Source: an uncultured Mollicutes bacterium
Lineage (GTDB): Bacteria; Bacillota_I; Bacilli_A; RFN20; CAG-449
Assembly: GCA_900551385.1 (NCBI GenBank)
Contig: URVS01000069.1
Coordinates: forward strand, 1-7,601
DNA: 7,601 bases
Reading direction: 5' to 3'
Both the position numbers and the translations under genes were made by a program. The first letter of the stretch is position 1; each line of letters opens with the position of its first letter. The notes under the pieces were generated by a model, which saw nothing but the letters and a program-made list of their open reading frames with translations, made no database searches and had not been told where the DNA came from. Shown one piece after another: positions 1-5,853 of this stretch.

Positions 1-237
1 AGGCGCGGATCAGCGATTTGTAAAAAACGCTTTCAAAAATGCGGAGTGTCACCCTGTATTCTTATAAATATTTTTTCTTATCTTCTTTCTGACTCATACA
101 ACGGAACGCTATTCAAATCACTACACAGTATGTATGTTAAACGGTATTAGTTGATGATTTTTGTACTTATTAACAGAAGTTTAGATAAAATCTACAACAC
201 CGATTTATTGGGATGTTTGAAAATTATCTTATCTTAA
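1..237 (+). pseudogene. Degraded open frame at left edge, unidentified
   Basis: Frame 1 is open from the window edge to a TAG at 148-150 and then open again to a TAA at 235-237, which is long for DNA this A+T-rich. The first 60 bases have 27 G/C, far above the rest of the window. The reading contains the stretch KRFQKCGVSP and a following hydrophobic segment (IFSYLLSDS). This vaguely resembles the N-terminal part of DDE transposases, but I cannot confirm that. The minus strand of 1-61 is also open, so the coding strand is uncertain. There is no start codon or ribosome binding site in view. It is best treated as the remnant or tail of something that begins outside the window. Confidence 0.25.
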
Positions 238-274
238 TTTATTAACTATTATTTTAAGCTTAGTAGTATTAATT

Positions 275-583
275 ATGGGATTAGTTATTCATGGATTTGC
301 TGATCAAAGTTTTGATACTTTAGTAGTTATAATGTTAATTGTTTCATTAAATGTATCTTTATTAGCGTTTATTTTAGATTATGATTTTATGCCATTAGTT
401 GCTTGCTTATTTGCTTCTATTGCTTTTGGTTTAATTGTTTATCATTCTCTACCAATATTTGCTGATAAATTTGATGACATAAATTTTAGAAATGGTAATT
501 TTACTGCTTGTTTATGGTACACAATTATTAGTGGAATAGGTTTATTAAGTAGTGTAATTACTTGCTTTGATCCTCAAAAATAA
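275..583 (+). CDS. Small hypothetical multi-helix membrane protein, probably N-terminally damaged
   Basis: The 102-residue reading from ATG 275 is strongly hydrophobic. Helices are seen at about residues 14-34 (TLVVIMLIVSLN...), 39-62 (LVACLFASIAFG...) and 77-97 (ACLWYTIISGIG...), which suggests an integral membrane protein. I do not recognise the family. The frame stays open upstream to 221 and encodes LNLLTIILSLVVLI, so a first helix starts before the ATG, yet no ATG, GTG or TTG occurs between 221 and 274. ATG 275 also has no Shine-Dalgarno sequence. An ATG at 213 lies one base out of phase. Adding one base in the A-run at 220-223 would give a protein starting MFEKLSYLNL and about 123 residues long. 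The gene may therefore be frameshifted or may use a non-standard start. A strong terminator follows the stop within 15 bases. Confidence 0.55.
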   Translation: MGLVIHGFADQSFDTLVVIMLIVSLNVSLLAFILDYDFMPLVACLFASIAFGLIVYHSLPIFADKFDDINFRNGNFTACLWYTIISGIGLLSSVITCFDPQK

Positions 584-595
584 ATTAAAATAAAC

Positions 596-633
596 AAAAA
601 ACGATACCCTAAATTAACAAGGTATCGTTTTTT
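596..633. terminator. Bidirectional intrinsic terminator
   Basis: A perfect 13-bp inverted repeat, AAAAAACGATACC (596-608) against GGTATCGTTTTTT (621-633), encloses a 12-base loop. Each arm ends in an A/T-run, so a U-tract is made on either strand. It sits between the convergent ends of the small membrane protein gene (stop at 583) and the TM2 gene (stop at 648), where it can end transcription from both sides. Confidence 0.9.
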
Positions 634-647
634 AATGCTTGAATTTA

Positions 648-1007
648 TTACCATTCAACGATTTGTTTACCTTCACCATCAGTTGCACTACCGCATAAAA
701 TGATAATGAAGTCAACAAAAGCAATAATTGCTGGAATAAGTGTCCAACAGAATAAAAGCATAAAAATTCCTGATGTTGTTTTACCTATATAAAATCTATG
801 AATACCTAATCCGCCAAGAAAGAAAGCAAGTAAAGCAGCACATAATCTTGATTTATTTGATACATTATCACCTGTAGAAGAAGCAATGTTTCTTAAATCA
901 GCTGAGACATGTATTTTGTTATCAAAAGGTTCAACTTTACTTCCACAAGATGGGCAAAATAAATCATCATCTTTTAATTGGCAACCACATTTCGTACAAA
1001 ATTTCAT
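648..1007 (-). CDS. Zinc-ribbon TM2-domain membrane protein
   Basis: The chosen product is 119 residues. It has an N-terminal zinc ribbon with two CxxC pairs (C4/C7 and C18/C21 in FCTKCG and FCPSCG), then a polar linker. A TM2 domain follows from about residue 54: one helix (LCAALLAFFLGGLGIHRFY), the typical G-x-HRFYIGK turn, and a second hydrophobic segment ending in FVDFIIIL. TM2 proteins are small two-helix membrane proteins of largely unknown function, and a zinc ribbon in front is common in Firmicutes. An upstream in-frame ATG at 1022 would add five residues. The start at 1007 is preferred because GGGGA (1020-1016 on the minus strand) lies 8 bases ahead of it and would otherwise be inside the coding region. 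The gene is monocistronic, divergent from the MBL gene, and ends at the shared terminator. Confidence 0.88.
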   Translation of the reverse strand: MKFCTKCGCQLKDDDLFCPSCGSKVEPFDNKIHVSADLRNIASSTGDNVSNKSRLCAALLAFFLGGLGIHRFYIGKTTSGIFMLLFCWTLIPAIIAFVDFIIILCGSATDGEGKQIVEW

Positions 1008-1030
1008 ATAATTAGTCCCCATTTAAATAT

Positions 1031-1036
1031 ATTATA
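1031..1036 (-). promoter_or_regulatory. Candidate -10 box for the TM2 gene
   Basis: The minus strand reads TATAAT here, about 10 bases before the Shine-Dalgarno sequence of the TM2 gene. It would give a short leader and agrees with translation starting at 1007 rather than 1022. No convincing -35 box is visible at the right distance, and the area is so A+T-rich that a chance match is possible. Confidence 0.35.
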
Positions 1037-1093
1037 ATTGAAATTTATGAAAATGATATAAAAATAATTTATAATTGTTAATATATAGTTAAT

Positions 1094-1114
1094 ATCAAAT
1101 TATTTTAATTTGAT
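1094..1114 (+). promoter_or_regulatory. Inverted repeat in front of the MBL gene RBS
   Basis: ATCAAATT (1094-1101) and AATTTGAT (1107-1114) form a perfect 8-bp inverted repeat with a 5-base loop. It lies seven bases before the Shine-Dalgarno AGGAGA (1122-1127) of the MBL gene. A TATAAT-like box at 1070-1075 could place it in the 5' leader. It could be an operator or a leader hairpin. The composition makes a chance palindrome possible. Confidence 0.35.
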
Positions 1115-1135
1115 AAAAATCAGGAGAGTTAAGAT

Positions 1136-2548
1136 ATGAAATATATAGTTTTCAAAACCTCAAGTGGAAAATATGGCGTAAAAAAAGAAGATGGTGTTAA
1201 GGCTATTAAAACTTTTGATGATGAAAAAGATGCTAAAAAATATGCTGAAGAAATGACAAATAAAGCAAATAAAACTGTAAAAAAAGATAATAAAAAAACT
1301 ACTTCAAAAAATAAATCTTCTACTAAACAAAGTAATGATTTAATAACTAAAGAAGTAAAAAAACAAACAAAAAAAGCTAAAAGAAAAATGAAAAAAATAA
1401 TTATTTCTATTATAACTTTAATAATTGTTAGTTTAATTAGCTTTGTTTTTTATAAATACATTTACCCTAGATTTGCTTTTAATCCTATTCAAGCAATGAT
1501 TGGTACTGTTTATGATGATTTTCAAATTCATTTTATGCAATTAGGAAATAATAAAAATGGTGATGCAATATATATTAAAGCTGGAGATGATGATATCTTA
1601 ATTGATGCTGGTGCTAGTAATACTTCAACTATAAAAAATTATATGAACAAATATGTTAAAGATAATAAATTAGAATATGTAATTGTTACTCATAGTGATG
1701 AAGATCATTTAGAAGGAATAGTAGGAACTAAAGCTAATCCTGGTATTTTAGATAGTTATGAAATAGATACATTAATAGATTTTAATTATGTAGTTAAAGA
1801 AACTAAATTGTACAAAAATTATGTTGAAAAAAGAGATAATTTAGTAAGCGAAAACAAAATAAAACATCTTACTGCTGCTGAGTGTTTAGATAATGGCAAT
1901 AAAGATGAAGCAAGTTATGATTTAGGGAATGGAATATCAATGAATATTTTATATAATAAATATTATTTTGAACCATCAAAAAATAATAATGATCATTCGG
2001 TAATTACTTTATTTAAATATAATAATCATAATTTTTTGTTAACTGGTGATTTAGAAAAAGATGGAGAAAAAGCTTTTGTTGAACATTATAAAAATAAAAA
2101 TTTTCCTAATGTAGATTTATATAAAGCAGGACACCATGGATCTAAAACTTCTTCAAATGCAGATTTTTTATCTTTAATTAAACCATCTATTTGTGTTGCT
2201 TCATGTTCAGCTGGAAATCCTGAATACACTAATAATTATTTAAATGTATTTCCAACTCAAGATTTTGTTACAAGAATATCTAAATATACTAATCAAGTAT
2301 TTGCTACTTCTTATGGAATGGATAGTAAAGAAAAACCTCTTAATGGTAATGTAATTGTGTCATGTGATGGAAATTCTACTGCTGTAGCATGTTCAAATAA
2401 TGTCACTTTATTAAAAGATACTGAATGGTTTAATTCTAAAATTTATGTAAAAGAAGATAATACATTTACTTCTGGTAAAACAAAAAAAGATTATTTTACT
2501 AAAAATACTAAAGGAACAAAAGAAGTGCCTTTTAGAATATGGGGTTAA
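1136..2548 (+). CDS. Membrane-anchored ComEC-like metallo-beta-lactamase-fold protein
   Basis: The product is 470 residues. Residues 1-45 (YIVFKTSSGKYGVKKEDG and on) resemble a small DUF2188-like domain. Residues 46-87 are a lysine-rich, low-complexity linker. One transmembrane helix spans about 87-107 (KIIISIITLIIVSLISFVF). From about 130 on is an MBL fold with the metal motif HSDEDH (186-191), the TGDLE motif (D305) and AGHHGSKTS (331-339). This set is typical of the C-terminal MBL domain of ComEC/Rec2 and its stand-alone relatives. Lysines before the helix suggest the N-terminus is inside and the enzyme domain outside. The usual DVGQGDA strand is replaced by MQLGNNKNGDA. Substrate is unknown; nuclease or phosphodiesterase activity would be a family-based guess. 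The ComEC channel and OB domains are absent, so it is not ComEC itself. AGGAGA at 1122-1127 supports the start. Confidence 0.88.
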   Translation: MKYIVFKTSSGKYGVKKEDGVKAIKTFDDEKDAKKYAEEMTNKANKTVKKDNKKTTSKNKSSTKQSNDLITKEVKKQTKKAKRKMKKIIISIITLIIVSLISFVFYKYIYPRFAFNPIQAMIGTVYDDFQIHFMQLGNNKNGDAIYIKAGDDDILIDAGASNTSTIKNYMNKYVKDNKLEYVIVTHSDEDHLEGIVGTKANPGILDSYEIDTLIDFNYVVKETKLYKNYVEKRDNLVSENKIKHLTAAECLDNGNKDEASYDLGNGISMNILYNKYYFEPSKNNNDHSVITLFKYNNHNFLLTGDLEKDGEKAFVEHYKNKNFPNVDLYKAGHHGSKTSSNADFLSLIKPSICVASCSAGNPEYTNNYLNVFPTQDFVTRISKYTNQVFATSYGMDSKEKPLNGNVIVSCDGNSTAVACSNNVTLLKDTEWFNSKIYVKEDNTFTSGKTKKDYFTKNTKGTKEVPFRIWG

Positions 2549-2558
2549 TATTATAAAA

Positions 2559-2600
2559 ATATATATAAATTACTATATTTTATTATTAATTTATATATAT
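2559..2600. repeat. A/T-only perfect inverted repeat after the MBL gene
   Basis: Fourteen bases at 2559-2572 (ATATATATAAATTA) are perfectly complementary to 2587-2600 across a 14-base loop, starting 11 bases after the MBL stop codon. It could form a 3'-end hairpin, but it has no G/C pairs and no following U-tract, so it is a weak terminator candidate. The remainder of 2601-2692 is featureless A/T-rich DNA. Confidence 0.4.
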
Positions 2601-2692
2601 GATTATAAATATTGCTCTTATATAATAAAAAAATATATATAATGATATAAAATAGTTGATTTATTTGATAATTTTCCTTATTATTAAAAACA

Positions 2693-2716
2693 TATAATTT
2701 ATATATTTTGAGGAGG
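2693..2716 (+). promoter_or_regulatory. Candidate -10 box and strong RBS of the lipoprotein gene
   Basis: TATAAT occurs at 2693-2698, and a full AGGAGG Shine-Dalgarno sequence at 2711-2716 lies seven bases before ATG 2724. No good -35 box is seen at 16-18 bases; TTGATA at 2665-2670 is too far away. The RBS is near-consensus and fixes the start of the interrupted gene. Confidence 0.5.
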
Positions 2717-2723
2717 ATAGATT

Positions 2724-4013
2724 ATGAAAAAAGAAAAAATATTAATTATGTTACCATTAATGTTATTGGCAAGCTGTGATGTAACTAGTTCAAGTGGTTT
2801 TATTGACGCAAAAATTTTTGAAGAAAAAGTTGAAATGGTTGCTAAATAAAATGTTAAATTAGATGGTACATTATCTTATAAGTTTTATGATGATGAAGGC
2901 AAACCAACATCTGGTGATCCTGTTGTTTCTAAATTTGATGTTGAATTTACAGATAATGGGTATTTAATTGATTATGATGGTAAATTTGATTCTAAAATAA
3001 GCCAACATTTGTTTAAATCAACTGATAATACTGTTGAATTAAGAGATATTAACGAATTAAATGAATTAACTTATTATCGCCCAGTTGATGATGATGGAAA
3101 AGAATTTGATTTTACACCTTATACTAATCCATTTAGTTTGTTAACTTCTGAAAATTTGGTTACTAGTAGTGATGAAAAAAGTGCAACTTTTGATTTAGAT
3201 GCAAGTTTACCAGTTGCTATTGAATTTGTTAGTAGATTAACATATCATACATTTGATAAATTAGAAGAATTATCATTTGTTGCTAATGATGATATGGTTA
3301 CAGATATTCATATTGCAACACCAGTTCTTAGTGAAACATTTCGTTCTGGAATATATACTTTTGATTTAAAAATAACTGCCACTGGTGAAGATGTTTTAGG
3401 ACCAGTTGAACCAAAACCAGCTGAACCTAATGAAAAACAAGCTGTTTTAGAAACTGCATTAAAAGAATTACAAGATAATGATTATGAAGCAACATTGACT
3501 GCAGATCTTGGGTTTATGACATATAACTTATCTTTGTTTAAAAATAAGTCAGGATCATTTTGTAGAGATAATGGTGAACCTAAATTTTCACTTGGATATT
3601 TATATGATGAAGATCAACTTTATAATGTACGTTATGATACAGACTCAAAAACATATATGAAAGAAAAAGCAACATATACAAAAGAAGAATATGAAGCTAA
3701 TTTTAAACCTAATTGGTTGATGCTTAGTCCGGTATTATTTGAACCAACTGAAAATTCTGGAGAATTTAAATCATCTAGTTTAATTAACGAAAGATTAGCT
3801 GGAAAATTTGGTGTATTATTAACAGGTTCAGGATGCTATGATCTTGCTGCTTGCTCAACATTTAAAGTTAATCTCGATGAAAATAATCACATCAAAACTA
3901 TAACATTTATTGGACCAGAAGAAAATTTTGGTGTAGAAACTGATTTTGTTATTACAATTACAAAAATTGGATCTTGTGAAATGCCATTTAATTTATCTGA
4001 ATTAGCTGAATAA
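2724..4013 (+). pseudogene. Lipoprotein gene interrupted by an in-frame TAA at codon 42
   Basis: ATG 2724 follows AGGAGG and encodes a lipoprotein signal peptide, KKEKILIMLPLMLLASC, with lipobox LASC and the lipidated cysteine at residue 18. The frame stops at TAA 2847-2849 after 41 codons. It then continues in the same frame without another stop to TAA 4011-4013, about 430 codons in all. No ribosome binding site or ATG restarts it nearby; the first alternative start, TTG at 3009, has no Shine-Dalgarno. The simplest reading is one gene with a single nonsense change (AAA, CAA or GAA to TAA) or a sequence error. The mature part is acidic, beta-rich and seems to hold two related halves split by a proline-rich linker (EPKPAEP). 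I do not recognise the family. If intact it would be a surface lipoprotein of unknown, perhaps binding, function. Confidence 0.8.
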
Positions 4014-4024
4014 TTATATATTAG

Positions 4025-4056
4025 ATGAACCTTATTAATTTAAGGTTCATTTTTTT
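4025..4056 (+). terminator. Intrinsic terminator of the lipoprotein gene
   Basis: ATGAACCTTA (4025-4034) pairs with TAAGGTTCAT (4041-4050) around a 6-base loop and is followed directly by six more T (4051-4056). It lies 12 bases after the stop codon and is a textbook rho-independent terminator. Confidence 0.92.
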
Positions 4057-4066
4057 AATAATAAAA

Positions 4067-4118
4067 AAAAGAACGATATTATTTATGAAAAATTATAGGG
4101 GGAAGGTATCGTTCTTTT
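4067..4118. terminator. Second hairpin, bidirectional terminator with long purine-rich loop
   Basis: AAAAGAACGATA (4067-4078) pairs perfectly with TATCGTTCTTTT (4107-4118), with A- and T-runs at the two ends so that a U-tract is made on both strands. The 28-base loop contains the purine run AGGGGGAAGG (4097-4106), read as CCTTCCCCCT on the minus strand. The right arm AAGGTATCGTT also occurs in the terminator at 596-633. It may be a back-up terminator, or the 3' end of a minus-strand transcript. Confidence 0.6.
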
Positions 4119-4357
4119 AATTATGGAAGCACAATTATTTATTATTAAATTTTTTGTACACGAGTCGAATTGCTTTAATTTAAATAAATAATGTAAACTT
4201 ATATGATATTTACAATTAATTTTGTAAATAAGTTAGATATAACTAACTAATAATATTAAACTATTTTTATTATTATATGTCAATAACTTTTTTTAAAAAA
4301 TAATATTTTTTTATTAATAAGGGAAAAATGCCTAAATTTAGGTTGTTTTGTAATTGC
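4119..4357. other. Intergenic region with two adjacent hairpins, no gene seen
   Basis: No supported gene lies here; the only short open reading (ATG 4123, 22 codons) has no ribosome binding site at proper spacing. Two neighbouring palindromes stand out: ATTTACAA/TTGTAAAT (4208-4215 and 4222-4229) and AGTTAG/CTAACT (4231-4236 and 4243-4248). The rest is A/T-rich with homopolymer runs. The palindromes are 110-150 bases upstream of the pump promoter. Confidence 0.5.
4331..4342. promoter_or_regulatory. Perfect 12-bp palindrome upstream of the pump promoter
   Basis: CCTAAATTTAGG is a perfect palindrome that ends 15 bases before the -35 box of the MATE gene promoter. Its position would suit an operator or an upstream regulator site. 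No regulator gene is present in the window to pair it with. Confidence 0.35.
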
Positions 4358-4385
4358 TTGACTTTAAATATTAATATGTTAAAAT
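4358..4385 (+). promoter_or_regulatory. Sigma-A-type promoter of the MATE gene
   Basis: TTGACT (4358-4363) and TAAAAT (4380-4385) are separated by 16 bases, the best promoter in the window. Transcription should start near 4392, giving a leader of about 120 bases before ATG 4513. That is long enough to hold the folded region described next. Confidence 0.75.
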
Positions 4386-4404
4386 AGTAAATGGTTTTAA
4401 GTCA

Positions 4405-4497
4405 CAAAATAAACATGGTCATCGGAGAACTATGTGTCGTAACACATAAGTTGAAAAGATGTCGAGTGAGCTCGATAAATATTTATCGTGTTTTTTT
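4405..4497 (+). promoter_or_regulatory. Structured attenuator leader, candidate guanidine-IV (mepA motif) riboswitch
   Basis: Between promoter and pump gene the leader can form two mutually exclusive sets of hairpins. Set A is P1, ACATGGT/ACTATGT (4413-4419 and 4429-4435, loop CATCGGAGA), plus P2, TGTCGAG/CTCGATA (4460-4466 and 4471-4477, loop TGAG). Set B is AACTATGTGT/ACACATAAGTT (4428-4437 and 4442-4452, one bulge), which uses the 3' arm of P1. It also has a terminator-like stem CGATAA/TTATCG (4473-4478 and 4483-4488), which uses the 3' arm of P2 and is followed by TG and seven T (4491-4497). This is the logic of a transcriptional switch in which ligand-stabilised P1 and P2 prevent termination. 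The known riboswitch class in front of mepA-type MATE genes is guanidine-IV; that assignment rests on context and general layout, not on a checked consensus. Confidence 0.6.
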
Positions 4498-4503
4498 GTT
4501 TAT

Positions 4504-4508
4504 GGAGG
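4504..4508 (+). promoter_or_regulatory. RBS that sets the MATE gene start
   Basis: GGAGG, extended to GGAGGGG, lies four bases before ATG 4513. Spacing is slightly short, but it is the only Shine-Dalgarno sequence nearby. It decides against the upstream in-frame ATG at 4459, which lies inside the folded leader and has no RBS. Confidence 0.8.
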
Positions 4509-4512
4509 GGTT

Positions 4513-5853
4513 ATGAATTTAGTTAAAGATGATATAAAAAAATTATATTTACGATTTTTAATATCTAGTTTTGGTAGTGCTTTAATTACTAGTGTATATG
4601 GTATTGTTGATGCAATGGTGGTTGGTCAATATTATGGTCCAATTGGTTCATCTAGTTTAGGAGTTATTGCACCTATTTGGAATATAATTTATAGTTTTGG
4701 TTTACTTGTTGGTATTGGTGGATCTATTTTATTTAGTGTTAATAAAAATAAAAAAGAAAAAATAGATGGTAATACATTTTTTACTTCATCAATTATTTTA
4801 GGAATAATAATTTCTCTTGTATTATGGGTGTTATTGTTTGCTGTTGAAGAGCCGATGCTATATTTTTTTGGAGCAGATGAAGAATTAATTGTTTTATGTA
4901 AAGAATATCTTTTACCAGTTAAAATCAGTGCGCCTGTATTTGTTTTTACTCAAATTTTATCATCATTTTTAAGAAATGATAATAATCCAAAATTAGCTAC
5001 TATTGCAGTAGTTATAGGTGGAATATTTAATATTTTCTTTGATTGGTTTTTAGTTTTTTATTGCAACATGGGTATTATGGGAGCAGGAATAGCAACTTGT
5101 GCATGTGCATTTGTTTCTATTTTAGTAATGTGTATACATTTTTTTACAAAGAGAAATACTTTAAAATTAACATTTAAGAATAATATATTTGTTCATTTTA
5201 AAAATATAATAATAAATGGTTTTTCTACATTTATTGTTGATTTAGCAATGGGGATATTAAATGTATTCTTTAATAGACAAATTTTAAGATATTTTGATTA
5301 TAATGCATTATCTATTTTTGCAGTAATTATTAATATTGCAACATTTGTACAATGTTGTGGATATGGAATTGGGCAAGCTTGTCAACCATTATTATCAGAA
5401 AATTTTGGCGCTAAAAATTATAAACGCGTTAATAAGACATTGATATATGGTATAGTCTCATCATTTATTGTTGGTTTAATATGGCTTATTTTATGTGAAA
5501 CTATTCCTGAAGGATTTATTAAATTTTTTATGGTTCCAACAGAAGAAGTATTAAAAATAGGACCAAAGATTATAAGAATGTATTCTGTTGCGTTTTTTAT
5601 ATTACCTTTTAATGTTTTCTCAACTTATTATTTTCAATCTATTTTAAAACCTTATATTTCTTTAATTATTTCTTTAGCAAGAGGATTTGTTTTAAGTGGT
5701 ATTTTATTATATGTATTTGGATTAATAAATAAAGATTTAATTTGGATTAGCATCCAAGTAACTGAATTAATAGTTTTTGTTTTTGTAATAATTAATATTA
5801 TAAAAAATGAAAAGAAACTTAAAAAATTAGCTCAATTATCAGATCGAGAATAA
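4513..5853 (+). CDS. mepA: MepA-like MATE family efflux transporter
   Basis: The product is 446 residues, close to the usual MATE length of about 450, with roughly twelve hydrophobic segments. MATE signatures are clear. The first helix region has GSALITSVYGIVDAMVVGQY (21-40) with an Asp at 33. The first half has RNDNNPK (154-160) followed by GGIFNIFFDWFLV and GIMGAGIAT. The second half has GYGIGQACQPLLSENFGAKN (283-302), the hallmark of the family. Such pumps sit in the cytoplasmic membrane and export cationic compounds with Na+ or H+. Similarity to the MepA branch is judged by eye, so the symbol is provisional. The gene has its own promoter and a switch-like leader. Its 3' end overlaps the convergent dipeptidase gene by 22 bases, and no terminator is visible after it. 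Confidence 0.9.
   Translation: MNLVKDDIKKLYLRFLISSFGSALITSVYGIVDAMVVGQYYGPIGSSSLGVIAPIWNIIYSFGLLVGIGGSILFSVNKNKKEKIDGNTFFTSSIILGIIISLVLWVLLFAVEEPMLYFFGADEELIVLCKEYLLPVKISAPVFVFTQILSSFLRNDNNPKLATIAVVIGGIFNIFFDWFLVFYCNMGIMGAGIATCACAFVSILVMCIHFFTKRNTLKLTFKNNIFVHFKNIIINGFSTFIVDLAMGILNVFFNRQILRYFDYNALSIFAVIINIATFVQCCGYGIGQACQPLLSENFGAKNYKRVNKTLIYGIVSSFIVGLIWLILCETIPEGFIKFFMVPTEEVLKIGPKIIRMYSVAFFILPFNVFSTYYFQSILKPYISLIISLARGFVLSGILLYVFGLINKDLIWISIQVTELIVFVFVIINIIKNEKKLKKLAQLSDRE

Noticed and set aside
218..220. TGA read as tryptophan (Mycoplasma code) to extend the first gene
   Set aside because: The dipeptidase gene ends in TGA and all visible tryptophans are TGG. The extended frame also meets a TAG at 182-184 without a start codon.
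1008..1022. ATG 1022 as the start of the TM2 protein
   Set aside because: The GGGGA Shine-Dalgarno sequence for ATG 1007 lies in these codons, and a likely -10 box at 1031-1036 leaves almost no leader for ATG 1022.
1136..2548. Calling this gene comEC
   Set aside because: Only the MBL part is shared. The multi-helix competence domain and OB fold are missing, and a different N-terminal domain and linker are present.
2847..2849. Programmed readthrough or recoding of TAA
   Set aside because: TAA is the normal stop of most genes here, and no recoding structure is obvious after it. A nonsense mutation or sequence error is simpler.
3009..4013. Separate 334-residue gene starting at TTG 3009
   Set aside because: It is the same frame as the lipoprotein start at 2724, has no RBS, and its open frame continues back to 2850. 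It is the tail of the interrupted gene.
4123..4191. 22-codon open reading after the second terminator
   Set aside because: No RBS at a usable distance, no recognisable product, and it lies in non-coding A/T-rich DNA.
4459..4512. In-frame upstream ATG that would extend the MATE protein by 18 residues
   Set aside because: It lies within the P2/terminator hairpins of the leader, has no Shine-Dalgarno sequence, and adds a non-MATE N-terminus. ATG 4513 has GGAGG in front.
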